Below, piece after piece: positions 10,685 to 25,600 of a DNA stretch of 64,000 nucleotides. Within the stretch, counting starts at the first letter, position 1. Every line of letters starts with the position of its first letter. Under the pieces are notes generated by a model, which saw only the letters and a list, made by a program, of their open reading frames with translations, ran no database searches and had not been told where the DNA came from. The stretch lies in the NCBI GenBank assembly GCA_964023205.1, contig OZ026844.1:34767326-34831325 (forward strand). Direction: 5' to 3'. A program made the translations under genes and the position numbers. This DNA comes from Lutraria lutraria (lineage: Eukaryota; Mollusca; Bivalvia; Venerida; Mactridae).

Positions 10685-13600
10685 GTAAGTGTATGTCTCT
10701 CTTTTTATATACAACGTACGTTGATTCCTAGAATAGTGTTTATTTAATACCATAAATTGTATTTTTAAATGAATTTCGGAGCCATTGGACTGTTAAACTA
10801 ACAAATAACTTTTCTTACGATATAAAATATTAACACGACAAACAACTGCATCATAAATGGTGTAATTGCTATTTGATAAATTGGGAAATTATTCAAATCA
10901 GTTTTCCTGGATTCTATAACACAGTGCTAACAGTTTGTCCTCACAGAACAGAGCTCACGGGTCGAATACACGAAGCCGCTGTCCGTGGAACTGACCTGGA
11001 CCTAACATGGATCTAATCCGGACATAACGTAGACCTAACGCGGACTTAGTAACCTGGACCTAACATGGACCTATCCATGACCTAACCTGGACTTAACCTG
11101 TGCGTGACATGGACCTAACCTGGACTTAACCTGTGCGTGACATGGACCTAACCTGGACATAATGTGACCTTACCGGGAACTTACCTTGACCATAACGTTG
11201 ACCTTAGATGAACCTAACCTAAATCTTACATGGACCTAATTTTACATGGACCTAACGTGGACTCCTAATCGAGTGGAACATTCAATATTTGCATATGTTC
11301 GGTTTGTTATTTTGTTCACAGCTCATCGCGACTGTTTCTAGAAATTTGATGGACTTTTTTCATAAATGAATGAAACGTGGCGCATTCAGAAGAAAATGTA
11401 AAGTTGATTGGCAGATAAAAACACATATTAAATTCGAAGAACGTATAAAAACTATGCAACAAATATTTTTCTTTACTATGTTTTCAAATCAGGACCACTA
11501 ACTTAAATAGGATGAATTTGGTCTCTACGTAATTCAAGCCCAAGTGAGAATGTACCCCGTAATGTGCTGCTCAAATTTGGCTTCGTTTTTAGATTCTAGA
11601 GCAAAAAATAGCAATTAGATCTATTAATCTCCGTCCTAATTCAGAATTATAATGCATATATTTTCAAATAATCAACACACCAAATGTAATAAACAACGTC
11701 ATCCTGTGCATTTGTAAAATGTTAAAAAGTATACCTAAGCGCTACTTAATTAGGATCTTGGTGTAATTCAGAGCGTTTGATCAATGGACCTCACGTTGGG
11801 GAGTTCGAACCTTCAGCGCAGAACATATTCTCTGTTGAAGAGGACGAATAGACCATTCAGTTGTATCTCTTTTAATCAAAACTCCAAAATGTTTACCCTC
11901 GTAAATGGCAAAGTTAGACATCGTTCAGAAAAGGGAAAAAATCTGACAATGAGGCAGTTTCCGTACAATAAAATCTTAAAGACTAAGACCAAATCTTAGA
12001 CAATAAATCTGTATAAATATTAAAGTCATCCTTCTATGGACACAGTCTCAATACAAGCTTTCAAAGTAAAACTTTTTTACATCAAGGAATAAATTATACA
12101 ATTATCGTTTGATATCAGCACACAGCAATTTTCATAAAATAAATAAACACTTTTGTTTGTCACGATTAGTTATCATTAATAGCGTATGTTGTGATAGTGG
12201 AACACAAGAAGAATGGCCACCAAAATGTATAATTATTCTGAGACTTCATTTAAACAATGTCAATATGTCTGTACTAAACACAGTCAAGTTTTTTTTGGAC
12301 AAACGGAAAACCAAGAGGAAGAAAGAACTGCGGTCTTTATTCAAAGATTTTTTTGATATGTTGTTCCGTTAAAGCCCCATTAGCATATAAATTTATCGGT
12401 CGTAATAGTTTCAGTTAGTCCTATAACAGAGGAATCCGGTGTGTTTTCCTCACGTGCATACTTAATAGAAAGAAAAAATGTTTCCAAAACCAATTTCGTA
12501 TTTTTTTCAATATCATTGAAATAAATACTATTTATAGAACAGCTGTGTTTCCCGCAGTCAAGTTATGCACACGTCGTATTTAGTGACGTCACGCGCTCTA
12601 CGTATTTCAAGTTTACAAAAGCAAAACTCACTGTAAAATTGGTGTTTTAGGAAGAAATAGGGCTCGTTTCGTCGGTTATAATTATCTTGGGATAATATTA
12701 GCAATTGTTTGTTTTTGCATATTTTTTTCTATGGCAAAAAGCTAATGGGACTTTAAATATGTGTTGAAGACAAACCTTTTTCAGTTGAAGTGGTCGTTCA
12801 TCACGGGTGGCCATTAACTCAATTTTAACTATAGAACTATCGTAGCAGAATACCGGGCTTTTAACCAAGTCCGGTCAAGGTCCGGTTTTCCGGACGACTA
12901 TGTTAACATGAATTATAGTCCATAACAAATCTCAAGTCTTGTTCCGCTGATTTTATTCGGCTGAATAAAAATAAGAGAGTTACTACTATTTCCGTCTATC
13001 ATTACAAACAGTTTAATAAATGTGAATACATTGCGTAAATATATTTGTTTATATCGACCATATTGGACTATGTTTGATATATCACAATCAAAACGAAGTA
13101 AAGTATATGTATCAATATGTTTAGAATATTAATGAATAATGAATGGATAATTTAGCTGTTTTTATTCATTTTGACGGAAACAATTTATTCATACAGCGGA
13201 GCTTTGTTTGAATATAGAACATGATCGATTTTTATGTAACCAGTGCTGCATATAGTGATTGCCGCATTCGTCCGTCCGTCTGTTCTTCCGTCCGTATGAG
13301 GTCAAACAGATCTTATCGTTTCGTCTATAACTCAGATACCTATACAGTAGTTACCTCGGACCATTCCCAATGCACACATATCGCCCAACTTCGATTTAAT
13401 ATTAAAAGGACTTACACTGTTACATAAATGGGTTATAGTTTTTAATTAGCTTTGATTTCATTTTCTCGCTAATTAAGGTTTTATTGTTTGTGATCTAGAG
13501 TTACTCGTTAAGTAAGATTTTACTCCGTGTGATGTAGAGTTACTCGATAAGTAAGATTTTACTCTGTGTGATGTAGAGTTACTCGTTAAGTAAGATTTTA

Positions 13601-16600
13601 CTCTGTGTGATGTAGAGTTACTCGTTAAGTAAGATTTTACTCTGTGTGATGTAGAGTTTCTCGATAAGTAAGATTTTACTCTGTGTGATGTAGAGTTACT
13701 CGTTAAGTAAGATTTTACTCTGTGTGATGTAGAGTTACTCGATAAGTAAGATTTTACTCTGTGTGATGTAGAGTTACTCGATAAGTAAGATTTTACTCTG
13801 TGTGATGTAGAGTTACTCGATAAGTAAGATTTTACTCTGTGTGATGTAGAGTTACTCGTTAAGTAAGATTTTACTCTGTGTGATGTAGAGTTACTCGTAA
13901 AGTAAGATTTTACTCTGTGTGATATAGAGTTACTCGATAAGTAAGATTTTACTCTGTGTGATGTAGAGTTTCTCGTTAAGTAAGATTTTACTCTGTGTGA
14001 TGTAGAGTTTCTCGTAAAGTAAGATTTTACTCTGTGTGATGTAGAGTTACTCGTTAAGTAAGATTTTACTCTGTGTGATGTAGAGTTACTCGTTAAGTAA
14101 GATTTTACTCTGTGTGATGTAGATTTTGCTCGTTAAAGTCCCATTAGCTTTTTGCCATAGAAAAATATATGCAAAAACAAACAATTGATAATATTATCCC
14201 AAGATAATTATAACCGACGAAACGAGCCCTATTTCTTCTTAAAACACTAATTTTACTGTGAGTTTTGCTTTTGTAAACTTGAAATACGTAGAGCGCGTGA
14301 CGTCACTAAATACGACGTGTGCATAACTTGACTGCGGGAAACACAGCTGTTCTATAAATAGTATTTATTTCAATGATATTGAAAAAAATACGAAATTGGT
14401 TTTGAAAACATTTTTTCTTTCTATTAAGTATGCACGTGAGGAAAACACACCGGATTCCTCTGTTATAGGACTAACTGAAACTATTACGACCGATAAATTT
14501 ATATGCTAATGGGGCTTTAAGTTAGATTTTACTGTGTGTATGTACATATATCACTTTGAATATGATTGGGACTTGTTTTAGTGCATTAATGTAAATAAAA
14601 TGACAAGAATTGTTTCGTTGACAACGAATTAGCGTACACAGAAGCCAGGTGATCTAAACTTCCGGTTGTAGATCGATTCTCGCACGTAATCAATAATTTA
14701 TATTAGATTAAATATCGCGATATGAAACAAACGGTTGTACCATGATTGTCGTTTCATCGGAAAAGTATTATCCAAACAAGCAATTTAACAATGACATGTT
14801 GATATAAGTTTAGACTTCGTGACGACAACCAACAGCGTTGTTAATGCATTTATTGACTCGCAAACAAAAAGTGCTGAATTCGCGATGTGATATTTATGTC
14901 CCCATTCTTTTAGGACGTCAATCATAATAGGTTTCTTTTGACTCCGTTTTGGCCTTTTCACGAAAATGTACAGGTATTTCCCATTATCAGGACATTTAAA
15001 CCGAAGCGTGGAATAAGGCTGTTTTAAAATTAACATGGCGTAAAACTAGTGTGAATTCTTAAACACCGAGCATATTAGTATAGAAATGAAATTTGATTAC
15101 GGTCTAAAATAGAACTGGTGTCTTTGAAATTGAACATAACGAACTACATAACCAAACTAAATAGATAATATGCAACCTCTCAAAAGCAACAGCATTTGAG
15201 TATAGCAAACTTATTTAGTTCTTGAGAGGTTGTGGCTCTAGAGTGTTTAAATAAGTAGTTAAATAGTACAGTGGGGAAAATCATACCGTTGTTGAAGCGA
15301 GGTTGTTGTTTAAGAGACGGTCGCTCTGGAGAGGTTGAATCAGACCGCAGTTTTAAAGTCACTGTTGACAGTGTATGGAAGCTTGGTAATCATACAAAGA
15401 TTAAAAACCAACAGAAATGAATTCCATCGATTTCATTGGCATCCTCGAAGTATTTTCTGTATGAATTTCAAAGCCCCAAAGGGTCGTTTCCTGTTTTTGA
15501 AATACGAAGTTCTTCGCCGCTTAAATATGTCCAGGTTTCATTATCCGGATCGATCCAATCTTTTCTACTCTGACCCTAAACTTTGATAGGCTTTTTTGTC
15601 GATATTTGCATATGAAATAAACACATGCCCCTTACTTTAAGACAGTGTAGACCCATACTAATGTACTTTTCTAATGAGTCTGCTCACTACATGTTAATAT
15701 TACAAACATAGTATTGATCAATTGTCATTTTTTTACAATTACGACGGATACTATAATTTATTTTACACATTTTAATTTTTTTTTGCTAGAGTTGTTGCCC
15801 TTGTTGAAAAATAGAAAAATATTAATTTCTTTTGATTTTGCACAGTGACCTATATTTTTCTTTATCAAATTAGATTGATACTGTGCTGTGCTATTGCATC
15901 TTTTAAACATGAGTTTTCATTGAAATTTATGTTCTTTTTTCCTAAATATTTAAAAAATGGGTTATTCCAACAGTCGTTAATACAAATTTAAAGGGAAAAT
16001 AATTCAAAGGAATGTCATTGATTTTGAAAAACTCACGGCAAATCATTTTCTATCATGGAAACCTATAAAAAGTTCAAATATTTCAAAAATTTGCCGGCCC
16101 CATTTTCAGAAAAAAAGGTGATAGGATCCTCATTCCCTAAATGAAATATCTTTGAAAGAAAAATCTTCCGACTAAATATATTCGGGAATGATAACTGATA
16201 CTAGTACCTGTACCGATTTTCTAAACGTAGTGCGAGATTTTAAGAAATGAGCATCATACTGGTGTGTTCCGTGATAGTTTATTAATTTTATTTCTCTGAC
16301 CGCCAAATCCGATGCCTCGCCAAAAAGGCAATATCAGGGTATTAAACCATCATAGATATATTGTTTTATCTATTAATTGTTCACAGTGGAGAAACCTGTA
16401 TGGATTGAAACAGAAATGCTTATTTTATTAATCGTTAGGTTATCGATAATTTATTGGATACAATCAAAGGATTACACTGATGTCTGCGACTGTTGGATTG
16501 ATTCTAATGACAATGGCAGGGATTTATCACCAGCGGTAAAAAGATGAAACATCCTACTGGTCAATATTTCTGTACCATACAGTATCAAACGAGTCAATGA

Positions 16601-19600
16601 TCAAGTACTAATCGAATATGGCATGGATAATAAAATAATAGAAGGAAGCAATAAACTAAATTAAAGTGCTTTCAAGTTGCTTGAATAAATATAATAATAT
16701 GAAATGTTTCATGAGAACTTGGAACTCAGTTATTTTCAAGTTTTGTTAAAGTTTTGTTTGGCAAATAACATCTAAACTAGACAAGTACGACTGTTACCAA
16801 AATGTACTACACATTAAGTAACTAACCCTCGGTTTATTTAAGTTTAACGATCAACTCGACATCTGTGGTTATTTCAGAGTCGCCCACGAGAACAGAGAGA
16901 AAAGATACAGAAGAACCGGTCATTTATATCCCTACTATTTTCTTTTAGTTTTTTTCCGGTTCTTTATTCTTGCAAGTGTGTTGACAGCACATTCAAGACA
17001 CAAGACTACAACAGAAAGGTGTGAACACGAATGCCCCCCCCCCCCCCCCAAAGAAGTTTGCGCGTCCGTCAATTCGCATATGTCAAAATCGACTTGTATA
17101 TTCAAGTTTAACATCAGAAGCATAGTGTATAACTTTAGACACGTGGGGGTACTTAACCTGTATTTTTCTTGACTAAGTTTCATCTTTTAGGAAAACGATG
17201 AGGCATTTTTTTTTCAAAAATAAAATTCCACGAATTTACGTCCCCTCCAAATCGCCATTTTAGTAAAAACCACGAAAATTGAGCCAAATGAAAATAAATA
17301 AAACCACAGTATATAGCTACAGAATTTTTTTAGAAAGGGCATTTCGTGTATATGAAGCAATGTCTTGCAAGGATACGTCATTACATGGATATGACATTAC
17401 ATGTATATGACATTACATGTATGCTAAGTCTGAATAGATTTGTGCGTCATCGATACGGTACAATGACGTTCGCTTTTCAAAAGTATTACCTTCAGTCATG
17501 TACTGCTCGGGAAACTTGGAAACGATGTTGTCAAAACGATTACTCAACGTCAAAATCAATCATTGTGCCCAACGAAAAAAAAAGATGTCACAGGATGTGA
17601 TCCTGATTAACTGATATAGTACATTTCAAAGTTATGACAAATGTTACCAAATTTTTAATTTATCGTGAAATCGTGAAGTTTTCACGATTTTTCTTTAAGT
17701 TTCACGATTTCATGATTTCACGATTTTTCTTCGATTTCAACTTCATTATTTCATGTTCGAAATTGTGAAATCTTGAAGTTTAATTGTTATCACCGATCTT
17801 TCGTACTTTATTGTTTGAGAACAATGACGTTAATCTATGTTACCATTATCACCATTCGTATCACGATTGAAATCGTCTTGGTCCTATCAGAGCTTACCAG
17901 ATCTTGAGGTGGCAATCGTGTTAACCGTAGACCTTTTCTTTTTTTAACGATTCAAAAATTGTCTACGATTAACACGATCAAATGTCAATCGGGATCATGG
18001 TATCAGGTTGTATTGGATCGTCACAAAACGCGACAGATCGTATACTATCAGGTTTCAAACTCGAGTGGGAACATAGCGTAAACAAATAGTTTTCTTTTGT
18101 GTTTTTCAGGTAATGACATCGACAGCGAAAATATCAACGGAATAAAAGGAAGAAAAAATCATTCAAAGTAAGTGTAACCACAGGCAAAAGTTACGGACCT
18201 GTGATGGTAAAATTGTAATAAACGTAATCCATAATTACCTTAAATGAAAAAAGATTGTTTCGGTATATGGTATAAATTTCGGTATATATATCATACCAGT
18301 TAAATGGGGTCGAATTTTGGAACATTTTTTTCATTTTTCATTTAAGGCAACTGTGGATTACGCTTTGGTGTTTTATGTAGAATTCATTACAATTTTACCA
18401 TCACAGGTCCGTTACTTCTACCTGTGAATGTAACATGTAACGTACATATTAAATATGCGGCCGCCAACAACAGTCACTTTATACCTTACTTTACTCTTAT
18501 CTGGTCTACTTTGGCTTTTATTATTTACAATTTATTTTAAACTATTAAGATATGCAATTACAGGAAATCAAAACTGATGAACAAAGTTTCAAAGTGATTA
18601 ATATGCGTCACAATATACTTAGAATCTAAATGACGTCACATGATGTGTAAAGGCAGAAGTTGCAAATATTTACCCGAAATATTCCATATAGAAAAAATAG
18701 CCAAGTCCCATAACTACACCAAAAATATGTGATAACAACCAAAATCAATACAGGTAATTAAGTAATTAAGGTGTTGGTGCTAGTGCTATAGACGAAACGG
18801 TGAAATGCAGTTAAACAAGAAATAAACCACAGTATAATATTATATAAGTCCAAATTCGGTCACGATCAGTCCACATAGCTATTTTCTAAAATTGCTCTAA
18901 ATTGAAAAAAAAAACGGTAAGAACCTACACCCTGACGGACTACAAGAAAAATAATATATGCATAAATACACATGTATAAAGATACCTCATACAAATGCTG
19001 AAGATAAATAGTCCGCTTTCTTTTGGTTTTAGCAATTGACCCCTTTAATTCATACATTATTTTAATGTGGTTCAGGACCATGCAAAATAAAATGAATAAA
19101 GGACGTGGAATTTCAAAACATGCAAAAATAACCCATTTGTATCTCACTGTAACAAGAAAAGATATCCAGTTACAATGGTAAAGTTAGATTACCCCAAATT
19201 TAACAAATAAGTTGACTTTACTCAATTATCTATACACCAACAAAATGTATAGGGTAAAAATAAGTATTGACCATCCATAACAATCTAACTAGTCAAAATT
19301 GTAATCATTCCATTTAATTAAATTTGGCTAAATATTTCTGAACTTAAATAAGATACACCGATACATCATATTAAAATGCATGTATTTTCAAAACAAAAAA
19401 TGAAAAAAACTAACTGCAACACGTATGCAGACGTCATACAAACATTTACAACGTATACACTCTTAACTTGGTGAGAGGAACAATAAGTTAAAAGTACGAA
19501 TCAACACATTGGCATTTAAGTTTACCTTTGGTTATTTATAAATATCGAGGGTTCAACGCAAAAGTGTCGTAACTCATATTGAAATAAGGACAAGTTACAA

Positions 19601-22600
19601 CAGTGTTGCACTGAGCCCTCGATAGATTCGGTCTAACGTCGTTTTTTCAACACTACACATTTATATACGTATACGAAGGAGGCAAACACCTCACAGGTTT
19701 TCCTGGACAGTATTCTACAGTACTCATAACCTCCCACTAGGAACTTGCAACGTCTCCACACGTGAAGGAAAATCAATGTTGTTAAATTTCCATGGAAGGA
19801 TACGACATGCCGCAACAGCGAATTGAACCCGGGATCACCGGTTTACAAATCCAACGCACTGACTATTGGAAAGGTCGCAATAATTTTATATATGTGTCCA
19901 TCTTTTATGAACTATGAAGGCAATATTGAAGACCAGTCCGATAATTATATTTACGTAGTTGATATAATGTGATGATATCAACATTGGCGTGAACGTTTTA
20001 TAATACTTTACTACAGTAAAGCCTTTCTAATCCAAATTTGTTCGAACGGTCAAATATGTTCGGTTTAGAGAGGTTTTCGTATTAGAAAGTTTTCAGACTA
20101 CAAATGGTTTAAGTACTAAGAACATAACCGTTTTGTCTATTAATCTCTTCTTCAGATCTGGACCTCGCTTTGACGGAAGCGAAGAAAGTGACTGCACATG
20201 TCCTCCATGTATGACAGGACAATTTTGTAATGAGACAGGTTTGTAAGACACCATGTTGACCATCTTTAATAACTAATAATTACAGAAACTTTCTTTCGTT
20301 AGTTTGAAGGAAACTTTAATCAAACATGGAACGGGGTACCAACAATCCTGCGTATGTTTATATACGGTACAACCTGTTCATATCAGCCCTCACTTGAGCA
20401 ACAGCCTCCTTTCAGCAACAACACGATGTTTTTCCATTGCATGATTTTACTATTAATTTAACATCTTTAGAACAACAACACCTTGACAACACCATAATTT
20501 TGCTTCTCGCAAGGGGTGTTGCCATGGAGAGTTTGCGCTGTACATATATTTTATAAGAAGTTAGTGCGTTTTGACAACCTTATAACATATTTACCATATG
20601 ACGTAGATTGAAATATATAGAACACTCAACAAATGTACCATTCTAGAGTGAATTTTCATCCGACGATGGCTTTTTGTAGGTTTTTAATCAGAAGTTGATA
20701 CACAGCAGATATAAAACGTTTGATAAACTCTATAGTTACACTTAATTGATCAACTTCTAATTTGTTTAAGTATAAAACAATCCAATTAGTGCTACCTGAA
20801 CAAAAGCTCTCGTGTTCAACTTCCGTTCAATCGTTCAATAGATCTCGAATATGGTCTAAAACTAATATTAACTTAATATTTAATTTCCTACATGCGTGGA
20901 CGTGTTTCTACTCTGGTTATAGAGATATGACAGCTTTCAGTTTTACTCCCGTATTGAGATACTGCCGTTAACCGATACCCCTGTATAGACAGAACTTGAC
21001 GGTTTTTTTCTAACATTCCTTTTTCAGTGGAAAGCAATGATCCAAAGTTCAATCAGAGATTTACGTTCGTTGAAGTTACACAAAAACAATTGACACATGG
21101 CTTACCACTAACCTATAATCACACCACCTATCATCATGAACGTCAGTGTCCGTGTGAAGTATTCGAATACAGCATAACCACAGTAGAAAACGAAAATGAC
21201 AGTGACCCGAGTGAGATGTTTATTATGGACAGGTAAACTTACATTACTATGTAGAAATTATTTGAACATGGTACAATAAAATATTCAATATCAGGTACAG
21301 AGTTGTCGTTCTTAATTCTTACAAAAGTAGTATAACAAGAACGACAACTCTAATCATCATCAAATAGTAACTGCTTGCCATTGACATTTAGGTGCATTGC
21401 ACCATGAAAGGGGGACCAGTTGAAATCAAGTTATAGTATCTTTATGTAAGTATGATGTACAGTAAAAACTCGAACAGTAAGATAGATTCCGGACCAAAGA
21501 ATTAAACTAACTATTTGGGGCAATCTGATAAGATCAATTGAAAACCACTCCTACAATATAAAGGGTTGTAATTACGAAGTACATGTAGTCTTAATAACGT
21601 AATGGTCACTTGACAAGGTTTTACTGTATTCGATTAATTGACTTACTGATGTATCACTGTGATAGAAAAAGCCGTGAAAATTATCTCCGCATCTTGATAT
21701 ACAACAAAACCTATTGTGGTCTGCTATGTAAGGACTAATTCGGGTATTACCTCAGAGGGACAAATGGACACGCCAATAGTTCAATCGTATAGAACAGAGA
21801 CGTATTATACAATTGTATTATACATAATACGTCTCTGTATAGAACAATGTTCAGTCGTACAGACAAAAATCAACATTTGATGACGTCATTATATAAAATT
21901 ATTTAAAACAAACTTACGGACGAATTGTGTCATTTTCATATAAAGTGATTTTATGAAACTGAGTTATGCAGGTTAACTACTACCTTTGAATTTCATAATA
22001 TTAAACAAAATATTTTCCAGCGTTACAGGCGAGATACGTCTCAATAGGAATCGAGCTCAAGACTTAACTGCTGATGACATGTATAGACTGGAAGTCCTAA
22101 GTAGAAATCAAAGAACCGGAAGTTCTGATAGCACCAAATTAACTGTTGTTCTGTCACAACCTTCAGAGACAGAACGTATGTACGGATTTGATCAAGGACT
22201 CCAGAGCGGATTTATTGATCATGAGTACCACAGCAGACAAAAAAGGGTACGTAGACAGGCCTACAGGCGATGTTTCCCAACTTTTAAAGTCAATAGAAGT
22301 ATTCTAGAAAAATAACGTACAGAAATAAACCTGGACAAGCCAAAGTTTTATTGAGTACATGTATACATATACTTATATACAAATGTACGTACATGTACAT
22401 CATTTCTTTCTGAACTTGAAAGAAATCCTATTTGGCACAGAATATTATAATCGCTCCTATGCGCATGTGCTGTCCAGGTCGTCAAACCTGACTACGTCTT
22501 TTTTGAAACATAGATGTTGCTTCCTTGCAACAATACCAAACAACAAAAATAATTATATTGTAGACAAAAATGACGGTAAATATCTACAAATAACCACACT

Positions 22601-25600
22601 CAAAAATGTATAACAAGTTGATAGATTTCGTCCTGAAAGAAGTACACGAGTATCCTTATTGTACAAAATCTAGCCAATATAATGAAGTAAAGTTTTATTT
22701 TGATATTCAGGCTGTTGTCCCAACTGACACAACATTTTCAGTGGTACGTACAGACGGAGGAGACACACAAGTTGAAGTGGGTGAGAGAGTTATACATGAG
22801 TTATCTATAACATTCCCAGCTAGTACAGTGGATATGCAGGTGGAAATATTTGCCCCGGATAGCACTTACAACATTATGGTACTTTGTGATGTTCAAATAC
22901 TATCAGTTGGCCAGGACCTATCACCAGCAGGTGCACATTTTATTCAATCTTTTAGTAACGTTCATTCTGGTAAAAAAAATACAACGGTCTGACAATTGAT
23001 CCTTTAAAGGCCCATTAGCATTTTGAATTTAGTAATATTGAACAATTGATAAAATGATTGTAAAATATAAGAAATATATTCTATTTGCTCTAAAACAATG
23101 TTTATAGATGCCTTTTTAGCTAGATCTCGTAAAAATGTTGTCAGATGGTTTTTCTTATTGTTTGCAATATCATTGAAAAAAATACTCATTATACTGTGCT
23201 ATATTTCTTCATGTACTTTGTGATTAAAAATGAAAATTTTGGAATGTTTATAATGAAAGTAAAAGTCAAATTCACTGATAAGACATCATTCTATGTAAAA
23301 TAAGACCTACATTAATTTTAACACACAAAAAGCTAATTGGGCTTTAAGGAAATAAATAAACTATTCGTGAAGGGTTAGGGTTACGTTTTTACCTTTTCTC
23401 TTACATGATTTGACTATACGACGCCGACGATCTAGGAAATTGATACACCAGTATTAAATCAATTGTAATTTATGACAGAAAAAAAATTGTATGTAAAATC
23501 AAACATTGCAGGACTTGTATCTACCAACATCGATTATATGGCGAAACCAGGTTTCAGCAATTTAACCCGGGTAAGTATTATTTTATTGTTTAAGTATTTA
23601 CAATAAACTTAAGTATTTAGACACCTGCAGTACATCAGTAGTTATTCGACAGTTATGATAATTTCAATGAGAAGAGGGAGATCCAGGCATTTATGTACCT
23701 ACTCCAACTTCAAATAATTTGTCTTGGTACTTTATCGTGCCTGTTGTAAAACATAATACACGCCTCGTCCGTTTCTTGTTATATTCTGAACACATTATTT
23801 GTCTCGCTAGTTCGGATAGAGGCACTGAAAAAGCGTCCCACGAATATTAAATGGGGGAGCCTAGATTCAAATCCACGACCTTTCGTTCCGTAGTCAAGCG
23901 TGTGACCGCTAGACCATCGATCCACTCCAATAAACAGGATAAGCATTTATAAACATATGAATACTAGTACGTTGACGACAGCTATGACGTAACAGCAACA
24001 CTATTGGACGTTCAATTAATGAATCATTTGACAACAGAAGATTTGGGTCACGTTGAAAATAATACAGTAAAATCAGTATCAAAAACCGTCTCATTGTCAC
24101 ATTCACTTATTCTCTGATCTGTTTTCGATATGTCTTTTAATATCAACTTGATAATGACACTACATCAATATCATGGCTTTATGTTTTAGTCACACGGTCT
24201 GAATACTAACTATAAGGTCCCAATTTACCTACAAATAATTTTTAATTTATAAGTCAGGATTTCATCTTCGAATACAGTCAATAATCAACATTTAAATACG
24301 TTTCACAAAACATGTGTATAATAATAATAATATCATTTATAGAAGGTGTACACATTAAGTAAAATATACAAAACATTTTACTTATTTTCAATGCGGCCTT
24401 CTGGAAACAAGCAAAATAATATTTAACTAATATATATTAAAATGAATGATTAAGTAACAATAAATACATAAATAAATGAAAGGATATAAGTTAATGAAAT
24501 TAACTGATGTGTGAATGAATGGCGGACGGACGAACGATCGAACGAGCGTACGAAAGACCAAACGAAATAAACAAATTACTCCATGCATTCACAATTATAA
24601 CTAAGCAACATACACACAACATAATGATGATGATAGCATTGATACAAATGATTTACTAAAGAAATTGCAGACATACCAGACAAACACTACTTGATTGAGA
24701 ACATGTATCAATAATTACATAAAATGTTTTTTAGAATATGTAACACTTTTGAGTAAACAATCTAAAAACATTAAAAGACTGAAAAAATAAGTCTTTATAC
24801 CCAGACATATGTATGGAAATGAATAATTAGGTTATGGAAATTGCATGTTAAGAATAAACTTACGTAAGTTGTACTTAAAAGAATATAATGAATTGAGTTG
24901 TCTTAGATTAAATGGCAGTGTATTCCAAACGAGGCTAGCATGATATGAAAAAGAATCTTTAATGTATTTAGTTCTGTTTCCTGGCAATACTAGACAATTA
25001 CGTGCCGTAGATCTAAGGTCATAGTGTTCATTGTTTGAAAAGGTTAAAAGATTTGACATATAGTCTGGAAACAATTTATTTTTACTTTTAAACACCATCA
25101 CTGCAGCGTGATATGTGACTCTATTTTCAAATGTCACGCATTGCAATTCTTTGAATAATTCTAAGGAGTTGGTGTTATATGGCCTTTGTAAGAGGATGCG
25201 TGCGGCCCGCTTTGAAGTTTTGAAATCTTATTTATACGACCTATAGAATGAACACCCTCCCCCACACAGTACAACAGTAATCAAAACATGGAACTAAATA
25301 AACGTTATAGAACTTTTTCTTCATGTCATCATTCAAAAATGAGCTAATTTGTTTCATCAGAGCTATTTTCATTCTAATTTGCTTGCAAACAAATGTGATT
25401 TGCATATCCCATGTTAAAGCATTATCAATATAGACTCCTATCTAATTCATCGACTGGATTTTTTACCGTAGCTTTGGATTTTTTTAAAACATATAGTTCG
25501 ATGCTGAAGTTACGCGTGAGATTAAAATGTTTTTCGTTTTGTGTTAACATCATAATTAGAATAATCAACTTACCTTATATACAAATTATGGTATGATGAA

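Larger units (their letters stand above)
10685..18109 (+). other. Intron 1 (7.4 kb), repeat-rich
   Basis: Runs from GTAAGTGT to TTTTTCAG. It contains a degenerate 12-bp array, two inverted piggyBac-type MITEs around a 39-bp minisatellite, an 18-base C run at 17033-17050, a partial TA-MITE and AT-rich palindromic stretches near 17640-17780 (repeated TTTCACGATTT in both orientations). No other coding exon was recognised in it. Confidence 0.65.

Noticed and set aside
13466..14132. CRISPR-like regular array
   Set aside because: The 39-bp units are contiguous with no unique spacers and the genome is eukaryotic. It is a minisatellite. The same holds for 3728-4008 and 53378-53706.
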